The notes under the pieces were generated by a model. That model searched no databases. It had not been told where the DNA came from and worked only from the letters and a program-made list of their open reading frames with translations. Position numbers and translations under genes: made by a program. This document shows positions 54,129-63,980 of a stretch of 64,000 nucleotides of DNA, piece by piece; the first letter of the stretch is position 1; every line of letters begins with the position of its first letter. Location: the NCBI RefSeq assembly GCF_030652775.1, contig NZ_JAUSPS010000049.1, forward strand, positions 20,373 through 84,372, given 5' to 3'. The stretch comes from Acetobacterium sp. (lineage in GTDB: Bacteria; Bacillota; Clostridia; Eubacteriales; Eubacteriaceae).

Positions 54129-55892
54129 TTATTTGGTTATCACACAGTTTCGGCCCCTTATTTTTGCTTCATAAAGAGCTTTATCACCCCGATCGATTAA
54201 GGTCTCGATCGATTCTCCCTTTTTATACGCCGTAACTCCGAAACTGCAGGTCTGACTGAGCCCTCTCTTAAACCGAGTCTGTTCCACAACGCTACGGATC
54301 CGTTCAGCCGTTATCTTAGCCCCATCGCTGTCAGTCATCGGCATAATGATCAGAAATTCCTCTCCACCCCATCGACTTAACATATCAATCGTTCGAATTT
54401 CCAGAGACATTAATCTGACCAATTGAATCAGAATTTCATCTCCCAGATTATGTCCGTAGGTATCATTCACCTTTTTAAAATAATCCATATCCAACATGAT
54501 AATAGAAAATTCAAAACCGTACCGGTCGCATCTTTTCATTTCATTTTCGATAAATTCGTGAGCCTTCATTCGATTATATGCCTGAGTCAGAAAATCTCGT
54601 TCGGCCAAACGTCTGGCTTCCATATTGGCATCCTCCAGCTCTTCTGTCACCACCCTGATAAAATTAACCAATCGGGAAATAATCCGGGTATGCTGACTGG
54701 CGAAGGGATCCAATGATTTTAGTTTTTCAATCCGTTTCTCCGTTCCTTCTGCAAGTTTCTTCCCATCACGCTCTTTCATGCTGACTGCCACCATGGTGGC
54801 ATTGAGCAGCATCACATATTTACCCTGAGAATAAATTTCCCCAAAGGTATAAAACCCCGATGTGGGCGCAATCGTTTCAAAGGGGCTGGTTTCCAGATCT
54901 ACCTCACTTTGCAACAGAAAACGCCGGCAAATGCAGGAATAAAGAAAAATAGCCTCGGGATTAAAAGTCTGAATTCGATTTTGTATATCATTAGCTTTTT
55001 CAATCATTACCGACGGATTGCCGTAGCCAATGCAGACCATCTCACCTACTTCTAAATTGGTAATAAATTTTATGGCATTCTCCTCATTAACCTCCATTGG
55101 CACCTTGGCATATTGAATGCCATTGCGTTTATGCAACAAGGGAAACTCCAGAACATTCAGAAAAAAATCCCTGTCATTCTGAATATCCAGATAACGATGA
55201 AACACCTCAAAGGCAGGTTCATTATCAATCTTCTTCACCCAGAGACCATCGGTTTCGGTAATCATCATTTCTTTGCTTAATGGTTGCCATCCCAAATAGG
55301 TATGCAAATCAATCTGGATGTCACTTCCTATAAATACAACCGCCAGCACTCCTTTTGGTGTATCGTTTCCATTTAAGACGATCAAAGGTCTTTGTTCCAC
55401 TTCATAATCGCCTGCTCCGCCTCCAAAGACGGGATAGTTCCCGCTTCGACCCGCCGAAAAACCATTTAAAAAATCAGCTACGTTCATAGTAAAAGGGGTC
55501 GCCAAAAGCATAATGCCAGCGATTTTCGGGCAGGTCATTTCTATTTTTTGCGAAAAATCATATCCCTGATTTCTTTCGTTTCCATTATCACCCTTAATTA
55601 AAAACCCCTGAATTCGAGTTTTTTCAAAAAAAGCTAAAGAAATCACCGTGGTATTAATGAGCAGGCGCCCCTCTGCAATTTCTCCCATGGTCGTGACTCC
55701 CACAATCACGCCCTCTGGCATTGTCCCCCGAAGCGCCGCTTCAATCTCCATCATCCAAGAGGGATCCCGGTCTGAAGAGAATATTTGAACAAATACTGAA
55801 ACAGAGCAATTCAAATGATTCTTGAATTCATCGGTCTGCAGGTATTGATTTAACATATTAATTGACTCAATTGTAATAATTTTGTTGATCAC
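54129..55892 (-). CDS. FIST sensor - GGDEF diguanylate cyclase
   Basis: This is a 587-residue cytosolic protein. FIST_N (about residues 25-220, with VGVTTMGEIAEG) and FIST_C (about 225-375) form a small-molecule sensor thought to bind amino acids or similar ligands. A short coiled coil (about 385-425) connects to a full GGDEF domain (430-587). GGDEF is intact as RWGGEEF, and the inhibitory site RTID lies five residues upstream, so product inhibition is expected. The start is a GTG at 55892 with GGGG upstream. It is probably the active cyclase of this island, along with the hybrid protein. Confidence 0.9.
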   Translation of the reverse strand: MINKIITIESINMLNQYLQTDEFKNHLNCSVSVFVQIFSSDRDPSWMMEIEAALRGTMPEGVIVGVTTMGEIAEGRLLINTTVISLAFFEKTRIQGFLIKGDNGNERNQGYDFSQKIEMTCPKIAGIMLLATPFTMNVADFLNGFSAGRSGNYPVFGGGAGDYEVEQRPLIVLNGNDTPKGVLAVVFIGSDIQIDLHTYLGWQPLSKEMMITETDGLWVKKIDNEPAFEVFHRYLDIQNDRDFFLNVLEFPLLHKRNGIQYAKVPMEVNEENAIKFITNLEVGEMVCIGYGNPSVMIEKANDIQNRIQTFNPEAIFLYSCICRRFLLQSEVDLETSPFETIAPTSGFYTFGEIYSQGKYVMLLNATMVAVSMKERDGKKLAEGTEKRIEKLKSLDPFASQHTRIISRLVNFIRVVTEELEDANMEARRLAERDFLTQAYNRMKAHEFIENEMKRCDRYGFEFSIIMLDMDYFKKVNDTYGHNLGDEILIQLVRLMSLEIRTIDMLSRWGGEEFLIIMPMTDSDGAKITAERIRSVVEQTRFKRGLSQTCSFGVTAYKKGESIETLIDRGDKALYEAKIRGRNCVITK

Positions 55893-56332
55893 TAAATCAT
55901 CCCCTATTCAATGGATTTTATGTCAGGTCTCTTTCATTTTCCCTGACAACTCCTGTCCGCACCAGTTGCTAGTACTTTCGCTCTTATCACAAAGACCTAG
56001 CTTAGACTTTTATATTCGATGTGACTTATATTGTATCAAGATCAGGTTCATATAACCAGCGTTTTCATCTTAAAACTAAAAGCGACAAAAATTTATTCAA
56101 TATTTATGTTTTTTATTTAAGTAACTAATCAAATTGAGGAAATAATGGTAAATTTTAGTTATTAAATAGTAGATATTTGTAGTGAAAAGCGCTATAATTA
56201 TACAGTATGCATCTACTATTGATGCATGCAAGCATTTATACTTATCAAATTACATCCTGATTGACAAAATATTTGTATGATGAAAAATTGTTATCAGGGT
56301 AAACCAAAAGATTATCTTTGAAAGGGGTTATC
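55893..56332. other. Intergenic region upstream of chemoreceptor 1
   Basis: 440 bp between the FIST-GGDEF gene and the first chemoreceptor. It includes a TATAAT box near 56192-56197 and the AT-rich leader. Repeated ATGCAT/GCATGC motifs near 56208-56232 (TATGCATCTACTATTGATGC) form a small imperfect palindrome. No c-di-GMP riboswitch core was recognised by eye. Confidence 0.45.
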
Positions 56333-59065
56333 ATGAACGAAAATCGAAAACCGATGCGGGGTCTGGAAATAGGTCAAGTTACCGACTCAGCAGCTGAAAT
56401 CACTGCGCATCCTGCTGGACTTATTCAGGCTAAAGCTCACCGCAAGTCCCGAATATCCACAAAACTGCTGGTATTTACCGTTTCTCTGCTTACATTGGCG
56501 GTGTTATCTCAGGGGATTATTGCCATCAATCTGGGGACATCAGCGTTAACCAACCAAACTAATGCTGATGCGCAAAAGTATACTACCGCAGGAACTTCTG
56601 ATGTTGGTGCTATTTCGGAAGACGATGTTCTGGCTCGAATTGCCAATCTGAGAAATCAGATCCTACTCGTCTCATTATCTATTATTTTAGTTGGAAGCGT
56701 CTTTGTTTATGTTATGGCGCAAACGTTTGCTAAACCTATTATCAAGCTCAAGGAAGTGGCCGATCAGGTTGCTGTAGGGAAAGTAGATGTCGATATTGAA
56801 GTGACCACCGATGACGAAATTGGTGATCTGATGCAGTCCTTTAAAACCATGATTCAAAACAACCAAGGCATGGCAGAGGCCGCCCAACGAATGGCTCAGG
56901 GTGATTTTGAAGTTGAAATCACACCTAGATCCGAGGAAGATCTGATCTCTAATTCAATGATTGCCGTACTGAAGGAAATGAACAGAGTTCACGATGCCAT
57001 CGTAAAAATTGGCAATGCCGCTTTAGAAGGTCAACTTAACTATCGCGGTAACACCAATGAATACACCGGAGCTTACAAAGATCTGGTTATTTCTTTAAAC
57101 ACGGTCATTAATACCTTTGTTAAACCCCTCAAGGTTGCCAATAAAGCCATTGAACGCATTGGCCATGGGGTGATTCCACCAAAAATCACCACCGAGTATA
57201 AAGGTGATTTCAACGATCTTAAAAATAATATCAACGCCTGCATTGACGGTCTGGGAGCCTTAACCGAAACTGGTGATATCCTTCATCGACTTTACATCAA
57301 TGATTTTTCAACCAAAGTTGAAGGCACCTATTTAGGCATCTTTGGCGATCTGACCACATCGGTTAATGAAATCCATTGGAAGCTTAACTATATTCATGCC
57401 ATTGTCAATAATGTTGCCAATGGTAATCTGAGTGACTATGACGAACTGATAACGATCGGAAAACGTAGTGATAAGGATGAATTTATACCTAGTCTGATTC
57501 AAATGATTGAAAACATCCACGCCCTGGTCAGTGAAGCTGATGAAATGACCAGGCTGGCTGTCGAAGGTGATCTTGATCACCGCGGCGATCCCGCTAAGTT
57601 CCATGGCGAATATGCGCTGGTTATTTCCGGCTTCAACCAGACTCTGGATGCCATTATCGAGCCAATCCAGGCCACCTCGACAGCTCTGGATGAACTGTCG
57701 AAGGGTAATTTGAGTGTCTCGATGAGTGGTGATTATAAAGGGCAGCACGGTAAGATCAAAGAAACCATGAACCGTACCATCAGCTTCCTGAAAAATTACG
57801 TGGCCGACATTACCTCCTTACTTAAACTGATTGGCGAAGGCGATCTCTCTCAGGAAATCAAAGCCTATTACCATGGAGATTTTAATGCTGCCAAACTTGT
57901 TATTAATAACATCACCACCAATTTAAGCGAAGTGATGAAGGACATTAATGCTTCCGCCGGACAGGTTGAAGCTGGTGCCATCCAAATTGCTGACGGAGCC
58001 CAGGCATTGTCCCAGGGAACCACGGAACAGGCCAGTGCTATCCAGGAACTCACCGCTTCCATTGAAGAGGTGGCCGCGGAAACCAAGCGAAACGCTAATA
58101 ATGCCAACGAAGCCAACGAACGCGCCATTGATGTTCGTACCAACGCCGAAGTGGGCAATTCTCAAATGTCTAAAATGGTATCAGCAATGGTGGAAATCAA
58201 TGAATCATCCAATAATATTTCTAAAATAATCAAGGTGATTGATGACATCGCCTTCCAGACCAATATTCTGGCTCTTAACGCCGCTGTTGAAGCGGCTCGC
58301 GCCGGACAACATGGTAAAGGGTTTGCCGTTGTTGCTGAAGAAGTACGCACCCTGGCGGCCCGCAGTGCTGAAGCTGCTAAGGAAACCACTGGTCTTATTG
58401 AAGGATCCATTGATAAGGTAGCGGTTGGCACTAAGATTGCCGATGAAACCGCCGAAAGTCTGGTCGGAATTCTGAATGAAATTGAAAAGGTTACTAGTCT
58501 GGTCGGCAACATTGCCCGGGCATCGAATGATCAGGCTTCGGAGATCGCTCAAATTACCAAGGGCATTGAGCAGGTCTCAAATGTGGTTCAAACTAACGCT
58601 GCTACCTCCGAAGAAAGTGCCGCATCCAGCGAAGAACTTTCCAGCCAGGCCGAAATGCTTAAACAGATGATCAGTACCTTCAAACTAAAAAGCACCACTC
58701 AGACCATCGAAAGCGTTACTAATAAGGCTGCTGTTTTACTCAACGAAGCAGCAGCAAAATCTCCAATTGCCACGATGGACTGGCAAACCCAGGTGAATAT
58801 GGTAGCCGGTGATGTGGAACGAATGGGCTACCAGGATATCGCAGTAATGAACCTTGCCGGTCATGCCAAGTACGTCAAAGGTGGTGGTGAGTTTGATGCC
58901 TGGGGCGAATTCTGGTACGAAAACGGCTTTAAAGGAGAACCAGCCGTGTCTGAAGTGACCATCAGCAAAGTTACCAATGAACCCGTAGTATTTGACGTAG
59001 CGCCCATAAAAAATAATGGGCAGGTCGTGGGGCTACTGGTCGGTCGACGTGCCCCCACCCTTTAA
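56333..59065 (+). CDS. Methyl-accepting chemotaxis protein with poly-HAMP and C-terminal Cache-like extension
   Basis: This is a 910-residue chemoreceptor. The cytosolic N-terminal leader (about 35 residues) precedes helix 1 (about 40-62). A very small outside loop of about 45 residues leads to helix 2 (about 108-128). A HAMP and several HAMP-like GD-containing repeats follow (about 130-540). The signalling domain spans about 550-790, with the conserved tip IDDIAFQTNILALNAAVEAA and GKGFAVVAEEVR. After it, about 110 residues resemble the membrane-distal half of a Cache sensor (GYQDIAVMNLAGHAKY and VTISKVTNEPVV). The ATG at 56333 has AAAGGGG upstream. Confidence 0.9.
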   Translation: MNENRKPMRGLEIGQVTDSAAEITAHPAGLIQAKAHRKSRISTKLLVFTVSLLTLAVLSQGIIAINLGTSALTNQTNADAQKYTTAGTSDVGAISEDDVLARIANLRNQILLVSLSIILVGSVFVYVMAQTFAKPIIKLKEVADQVAVGKVDVDIEVTTDDEIGDLMQSFKTMIQNNQGMAEAAQRMAQGDFEVEITPRSEEDLISNSMIAVLKEMNRVHDAIVKIGNAALEGQLNYRGNTNEYTGAYKDLVISLNTVINTFVKPLKVANKAIERIGHGVIPPKITTEYKGDFNDLKNNINACIDGLGALTETGDILHRLYINDFSTKVEGTYLGIFGDLTTSVNEIHWKLNYIHAIVNNVANGNLSDYDELITIGKRSDKDEFIPSLIQMIENIHALVSEADEMTRLAVEGDLDHRGDPAKFHGEYALVISGFNQTLDAIIEPIQATSTALDELSKGNLSVSMSGDYKGQHGKIKETMNRTISFLKNYVADITSLLKLIGEGDLSQEIKAYYHGDFNAAKLVINNITTNLSEVMKDINASAGQVEAGAIQIADGAQALSQGTTEQASAIQELTASIEEVAAETKRNANNANEANERAIDVRTNAEVGNSQMSKMVSAMVEINESSNNISKIIKVIDDIAFQTNILALNAAVEAARAGQHGKGFAVVAEEVRTLAARSAEAAKETTGLIEGSIDKVAVGTKIADETAESLVGILNEIEKVTSLVGNIARASNDQASEIAQITKGIEQVSNVVQTNAATSEESAASSEELSSQAEMLKQMISTFKLKSTTQTIESVTNKAAVLLNEAAAKSPIATMDWQTQVNMVAGDVERMGYQDIAVMNLAGHAKYVKGGGEFDAWGEFWYENGFKGEPAVSEVTISKVTNEPVVFDVAPIKNNGQVVGLLVGRRAPTL

Positions 59066-59621
59066 CACGAGCCGTAAAAAACAACCGGATTTGTGAATCA
59101 ACCTTCCTGAAGACAATAAACGCTGATTGTCTTCAGGATTTTTTATTCAAAAGTGTGGTCATGCTTTTTTATGCAGCCTCTAATACTGGCAACAACACTT
59201 CAACTATCACAAAAACGCATTTTTTTCTCGTCCTAATTTATCGTTCAAATCGCTTTTTATTTCAAAATGTTGTATCAACTTTCTTGCTATTCTAATGATC
59301 CTTCGATACTAATACTATGCACTTTGTAAGAACATCTTAGACTTCTGTGTTTTTTTTGTTTCTTTTTACAACATAATCACTTATAATTTACAAAAGACTA
59401 AAATTAATTGTGTTTATCAAATATCATGATTAATTACTCATTATGCAAGGTGGTGTTCGCAAAAGTAATTCTAGATAAAATAGTCCAACCCCAGGTTTGA
59501 ATAGATTTATTCGTGTGAAAGTTTATGATCAAGTAAACTATGGATATTTTTTTCTTATCTAGGAGTGAGGACTTCGTCAGCAATTTGCATGCCCCCAGAT
59601 TAAAAACCGGAGGAAGATAAC
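59066..59621. other. Intergenic region between the two chemoreceptor genes
   Basis: 556 bp, AT-rich. It starts with the terminator at 59106-59143. Its second half is the leader of chemoreceptor 2 and contains an 8-bp inverted pair CTAGATAA (59471-59478) and TTATCTAG (59555-59562) enclosing about 75 nt with a smaller stem (GTTTA/TAAAC). No known riboswitch core was recognised. Confidence 0.5.
59106..59143 (+). terminator. Terminator of chemoreceptor 1
   Basis: A 12-bp perfect stem (59106-59117 with 59126-59137) is followed by ATTTTTTATT. Confidence 0.88.
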
Positions 59622-62360
59622 TTGAATTGGTTCAAAAATTTAAAAATTAAAACAAAACTACTGACATCTTTCATTCTTATTGCGCTATTAGTCGGTGTTG
59701 TTGGTTTCATCGGCATATTGAACACCTGGTCCCTGCAGGAATCCGATCAGGAGCTTTATGAAAACATGACTGTTCCCATTTCTCAAATCGGTCAGATGTC
59801 CACCACCTTTCAGATGATGCGTGTTAACCTGCGTGATATGATTCTTGCTAACGATCCCGTACTCGTTCAATCCTTTAAAAAAAGCATTGCTGAAGAACAG
59901 CTAAAAATTGACGAATTGGCCGGTGAATATGAAAAAACGATTCAGTCTGACGAAATGCAGCTGGCTTTTGAAACCTTCAAATCAGCCCGAACCGAATATA
60001 ATAAGCACCTTGACTCACTGATGAACCTGGCTACCCTGAATCAGGACAGCGAAGCTTTTAGCCTGTTGAACCCTGATGGAGCCGCTGGTAAAGCCACTGC
60101 TGCCATGCAATCAGCGATTGATGATCTATCTACCTTAAAACTTGCCGATGGCTTGGCCAAATCCGAAAGTAATATCGCCCAGGCAGCTGGCGCAACGACT
60201 ACGATGACAATCATTATGGTGATCAGCATGATTTTGGCCATTGCCCTGGGATTATTACTGACATCGCTTATCTGCAAGCCGCTACGCAAAGCCAGCCAAA
60301 TGATTCATGAGATGGGCAAGGGACATTTGAGCAAGCGACTCAATATGGATGCTAAGGACGAAGTGGGCGAAATGGCTACCGCTATGGATCATATGGCCGA
60401 TGCTCTCCAGTTCCTGGTCATTGGCACGATGAACCGCATATCTGACGGGGATGTTTCCATGAACGTGGAAATCACTGATCCCCAGGATGAAATCGCACCA
60501 GCCCTGAAGAAAACCATCGAAACAATCCGATCCCTGGTCACTGAGGCTAACGCCCTTTCTCAGGCCGCTGTGGAAGGCCGTCTGAATATCCGGGGACAGG
60601 CTGATGCATTCAACGGAGGATTCCGGGAGATCGTAGCCGGCGTCAATAACACCCTGGATGCGGTGGTTGGTCCCCTCAATATAGCTGCCGAATATATCGA
60701 GCGCATTGGTAAAGGTGAAATTCCACCCAAAATTACCGATGAATATTATGGTGACTTCCGGGAAATTATAAACAACCTTAATGCCTGCCTGGATGGACTA
60801 GGTGCCTTGTCTGTAGCTGATTACACCCTAAAATTGATGAATAAGAACGATTTGACCCAGGCCATCGAAGGCGAATTCGATGGTATCTTTGGCGAAATTT
60901 CCAAATCCATCAACGGCGTTCACGCTCAGCTAGGTCGGATTGTCAATATTTCCACCAATATTCGTAATGGTGATTTAAGCGACCTCGACTTCCTCCGCAG
61001 TATTGGTAAACGCAGTGAAAATGACCATTTGGTTCCTGCCCTTCTGGGTATGACCGAAACGATCCTGATGCTGGTTGACGAAACCAGAACCATGGCTCGG
61101 ATTGCCATTGACGGTGATTTGAACAACCGTGGCGATATCACAAAATTCCAGGGCGAATATGCAACGGTCATTGACGGCTTTAACCAGACCCTGGATGCGG
61201 TCATTGATCCCATCACAGCTGCTTCAGTCGCACTTAATGAACTGGCCGAAGGAAATCTCAATATTGCCATGGAAGGCGATTATAAAGGTCAACATGGAAA
61301 AATCAAACATGATATGAATCGAACAATCGAATTTCTGCGAAATTATGTGGAAGAAATAACCCATACCCTCGAAGAAATGGGGCGTGGAAATTTTGATCTG
61401 GAAATTACCAACCTTTTTTGTGGTGACTTCCTGGCTATAAAAATAGCCCTAAATGATATTGCCGCTAATTTAAGCACTACTCTGGCTGACATCAATGTTG
61501 CCGCCAGTCAGGTGGAAATTGGTGCCCAGCAGATCTCAGACGGCGGTCAGGCTTTGTCTCAGGGGACCACCGAGCAAGCCAGCTCCATTCAGGAACTGAC
61601 AGCTTCCATTGATGAGGTCGCTTCGGAAACTAAACGCAACGCTAAAAACGCCAACGAAGCCAATGAACTGGCCATCAACGTTCGCACCAACGCCGAAGTC
61701 GGCAATGTGCAGATGGTTAAAATGGTTGCTGCCATGAGTGAAATCAATGACTCATCTAACAATATTTCTAAAATCATCAAAGTCATTGACGACATCGCTT
61801 TCCAGACCAATATCCTGGCTCTCAATGCCGCAGTTGAAGCTGCCCGAGCCGGACAACACGGTAAAGGCTTCGCCGTGGTTGCCGAAGAAGTTCGAACCCT
61901 GGCCGCCCGCAGTGCTGAAGCTGCCAAACAAACCACCAGTTTGATTGAAGGTTCCATCGACAAGGTTGAAGTTGGGACTAAAATCGCTGATGAAACAGCT
62001 GTGAGTCTAGCCGAAATACTTAAACAGATTGAAAAAGTCGCCGATTTGATTGGCCGTATTGCCCGGGCTTCAAATGGCCAGGCATCAGAAATTGCCCAAA
62101 TCAATCAGGGAATTGAAGCGGTTTCCCAGGTGGTTCAGACCAATTCAGCCACTGCTGAACAAAGCGCTGCCGCTAGTGAAGAACTTTCCGGCCAGGCTGA
62201 AATGCTCAAACAAATGGTGGAGGCTTTCAAACTGAAAAATGCAAAAGCATCCAGATCATTCACTGCGCCAGTTGTCGACAAAAAAGAAACGATTGTTAAA
62301 CAAACAATTTTCAGTCAACCCGAAATAATTCTCGACGATCAGGAGTTTGACAAATACTAA
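59622..62360 (+). CDS. Methyl-accepting chemotaxis protein with 4HB sensor and poly-HAMP
   Basis: This is a 912-residue chemoreceptor. Helix 1 (about 10-32) precedes a four-helix-bundle outside sensor of about 150 residues (4HB_MCP type). Helix 2 (about 190-212) is followed by HAMP and repeated HAMP-like units (about 213-600). The signalling domain has a tip identical to that of receptor 1. A 40-residue tail ends in DDQEFDKY. From the second HAMP repeat on it is a clear paralogue of the upstream receptor, but the sensor is different. TTG start with GGAGGA upstream. It has no CheR-tethering pentapeptide. Confidence 0.92.
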   Translation: MNWFKNLKIKTKLLTSFILIALLVGVVGFIGILNTWSLQESDQELYENMTVPISQIGQMSTTFQMMRVNLRDMILANDPVLVQSFKKSIAEEQLKIDELAGEYEKTIQSDEMQLAFETFKSARTEYNKHLDSLMNLATLNQDSEAFSLLNPDGAAGKATAAMQSAIDDLSTLKLADGLAKSESNIAQAAGATTTMTIIMVISMILAIALGLLLTSLICKPLRKASQMIHEMGKGHLSKRLNMDAKDEVGEMATAMDHMADALQFLVIGTMNRISDGDVSMNVEITDPQDEIAPALKKTIETIRSLVTEANALSQAAVEGRLNIRGQADAFNGGFREIVAGVNNTLDAVVGPLNIAAEYIERIGKGEIPPKITDEYYGDFREIINNLNACLDGLGALSVADYTLKLMNKNDLTQAIEGEFDGIFGEISKSINGVHAQLGRIVNISTNIRNGDLSDLDFLRSIGKRSENDHLVPALLGMTETILMLVDETRTMARIAIDGDLNNRGDITKFQGEYATVIDGFNQTLDAVIDPITAASVALNELAEGNLNIAMEGDYKGQHGKIKHDMNRTIEFLRNYVEEITHTLEEMGRGNFDLEITNLFCGDFLAIKIALNDIAANLSTTLADINVAASQVEIGAQQISDGGQALSQGTTEQASSIQELTASIDEVASETKRNAKNANEANELAINVRTNAEVGNVQMVKMVAAMSEINDSSNNISKIIKVIDDIAFQTNILALNAAVEAARAGQHGKGFAVVAEEVRTLAARSAEAAKQTTSLIEGSIDKVEVGTKIADETAVSLAEILKQIEKVADLIGRIARASNGQASEIAQINQGIEAVSQVVQTNSATAEQSAAASEELSGQAEMLKQMVEAFKLKNAKASRSFTAPVVDKKETIVKQTIFSQPEIILDDQEFDKY

Positions 62361-62390
62361 AACATCTGACTACCATTAAAACAAAGACGA

Positions 62391-62433
62391 AAAATCCTGT
62401 TAGAATCTGTAGATTCTAACAGGATTTTATTTT
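62391..62433. terminator. Bidirectional terminator
   Basis: Long perfect stem (62391-62408 with 62411-62428) flanked by A and T runs. It ends both chemoreceptor 2 and the convergent HD-GYP gene. Confidence 0.9.
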
Positions 62434-62453
62434 TGTTTTATTTTGTCGTCTCG

Positions 62454-63704
62454 TTACCCAAGTAAATTTGCAAACGCCTCATATCGGATTCTTGCCTTTT
62501 TCTGAGCTTTTATCCTGACTTTATTGATGTCCTGATAGAAGGTGATCAGGGTTTCAACAATTATTGTGTCAATTTTGCCGTCAAACGCCATATTTTTTAG
62601 AATTATAATTACCTGATCCTTCTGCATCCCCTTCCGATAGGGTCTGTTTTCTGTCACAGCCGTAAAAATATCAGCTACTGCCATAATCCGGGCACCTAAT
62701 GAAAGCTCTTTTCCTGTCAACTTAAACGGATAACCGCTTCCATCCAATCGCTCGTGATGCATCGAAGCATATTCGTTGATTTCTTCCAATCCCTGTACCT
62801 GATGCAGTAGTACATAGGTATGATAAGTATGCTCTTTCATTACATCAAATTCTGCCTTGGTAAGTGATGCCGGCTTTTCCAGAATCTCTGAGGGCACCGA
62901 CAGCTTGCCAATGTCATGAATATAACCAGCCGCCTGAATTTTTTTGCAGGTTAGTTCGTCGCAATTCAAATGCTGAGCCAGTCGTTTGGCCACCGCTGAT
63001 ACGCCTTCACTATGAACCGCCGTAAAATTGCTCCTGAAGTCGATGACCCGGGCATAAAGCTTGGCAATTCCAATCAGTTCGTCGATATCCAGACACTGAT
63101 CTTTGAAATTAATTTTTTTATAATATCGGCGTCCATTGGAAATGGATTCCAGATCGTACCAGAAATACTCCTTTTCTTTTAACTGTTCAAAGGCTTTCAC
63201 GTAGTCCGGATTAAATTTACGCCCGGAGACACTTACTATTTTTTCGAAAATTCGCTCCTTCTGACTAATAATCTTATCATCCCGGACGATGAGGGTGGCA
63301 ATCCGATCTGCCAGGTGGATAAGATGACTTTCCGGCATCACCGTTTCTCCACAAAACCTGAGACCATCACCATCATTCCAATCGACATGGTGAAATTTAA
63401 TAATTCTGGCTATTTCTGTAAATTCCCGGTAATCTTTCAGAAGTAGCCAGCCAATCCGGGCATGCTGATGGGGATTAAGGGCTTCAAACTTCAGCACATT
63501 TATTCGTTCCTGCATGCTTAATCCACCAATATCGTGGAGAATTGCTGCCACCGAGACTTCGTTTAGTTTTTTCTCATCAAAGTTCAACTCTTCCCCGAGG
63601 TTAAAGGTAATATAAGCAACAAGCCGTTGATGATGATTTAATTCCGGGCTTACCATATCCGCAGCTCTGGATAGTTGAAGGGTTAACTCTAATAAAGATA
63701 CCAT
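62454..63704 (-). CDS. Double-HD protein with C-terminal HD-GYP phosphodiesterase domain
   Basis: This is a 416-residue protein. The first HD-like domain (about residues 20-130) has LHDIGGL and HHVDWNDGDG. The second (about 205-416) is HD-GYP-like, with HDIGKL, HHERLDGSGYP and ARIMAVADIFTAVTENRPYR. HD-GYP enzymes break down c-di-GMP, so this is the natural opponent of the two cyclases nearby. The start at 63704 has AAAGGA upstream; the frame to 63728 includes an ATG without a ribosome binding site. Ligand control by the first HD is possible. Confidence 0.9.
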   Translation of the reverse strand: MVSLLELTLQLSRAADMVSPELNHHQRLVAYITFNLGEELNFDEKKLNEVSVAAILHDIGGLSMQERINVLKFEALNPHQHARIGWLLLKDYREFTEIARIIKFHHVDWNDGDGLRFCGETVMPESHLIHLADRIATLIVRDDKIISQKERIFEKIVSVSGRKFNPDYVKAFEQLKEKEYFWYDLESISNGRRYYKKINFKDQCLDIDELIGIAKLYARVIDFRSNFTAVHSEGVSAVAKRLAQHLNCDELTCKKIQAAGYIHDIGKLSVPSEILEKPASLTKAEFDVMKEHTYHTYVLLHQVQGLEEINEYASMHHERLDGSGYPFKLTGKELSLGARIMAVADIFTAVTENRPYRKGMQKDQVIIILKNMAFDGKIDTIIVETLITFYQDINKVRIKAQKKARIRYEAFANLLG

Positions 63705-63833
63705 TATTTTTCCTTTCCGATAAAACATCCGTTTTTTATAACATCTAGATATGATAGCATATTTTAATTACGATTGTAACATAAATTTTAGGCTGGTAAA
63801 AGCAGCTATAAAAACATATAATATCGATAAAGA

Positions 63834-63959
63834 TTAAGTTTAAGTTTAAGTTTAAGTTTAAGTTTAAGTTTAAGTTTAAGTTTAAGTTTAAGTTTAAGTT
63901 TAAGTTTAAGTTTAAGTTTAAGTTTAAGTTTAAGTTTAAGTTTAAGTTTAAGTTTAAGT
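63834..63959 (+). repeat. Hexanucleotide tandem repeat, 21 perfect copies of TTAAGT
   Basis: 126 bp with no interruption, with a partial unit at the end. It lies between the HD-GYP start side and the ribosome binding site of the next gene (63967-63972). Because the unit is a multiple of three it does not shift a frame, but it would change promoter or leader length. A Leu-Asn or Lys-Leu repeat frame on the minus strand is a by-product. Confidence 0.95.
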
Positions 63960-63980
63960 TTAGCACAAGGAGAAATTAAG

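Noticed and set aside
55893..59621. c-di-GMP (GEMM) riboswitches before the chemoreceptor genes
   Set aside because: The conserved aptamer core sequences were not seen in either leader.
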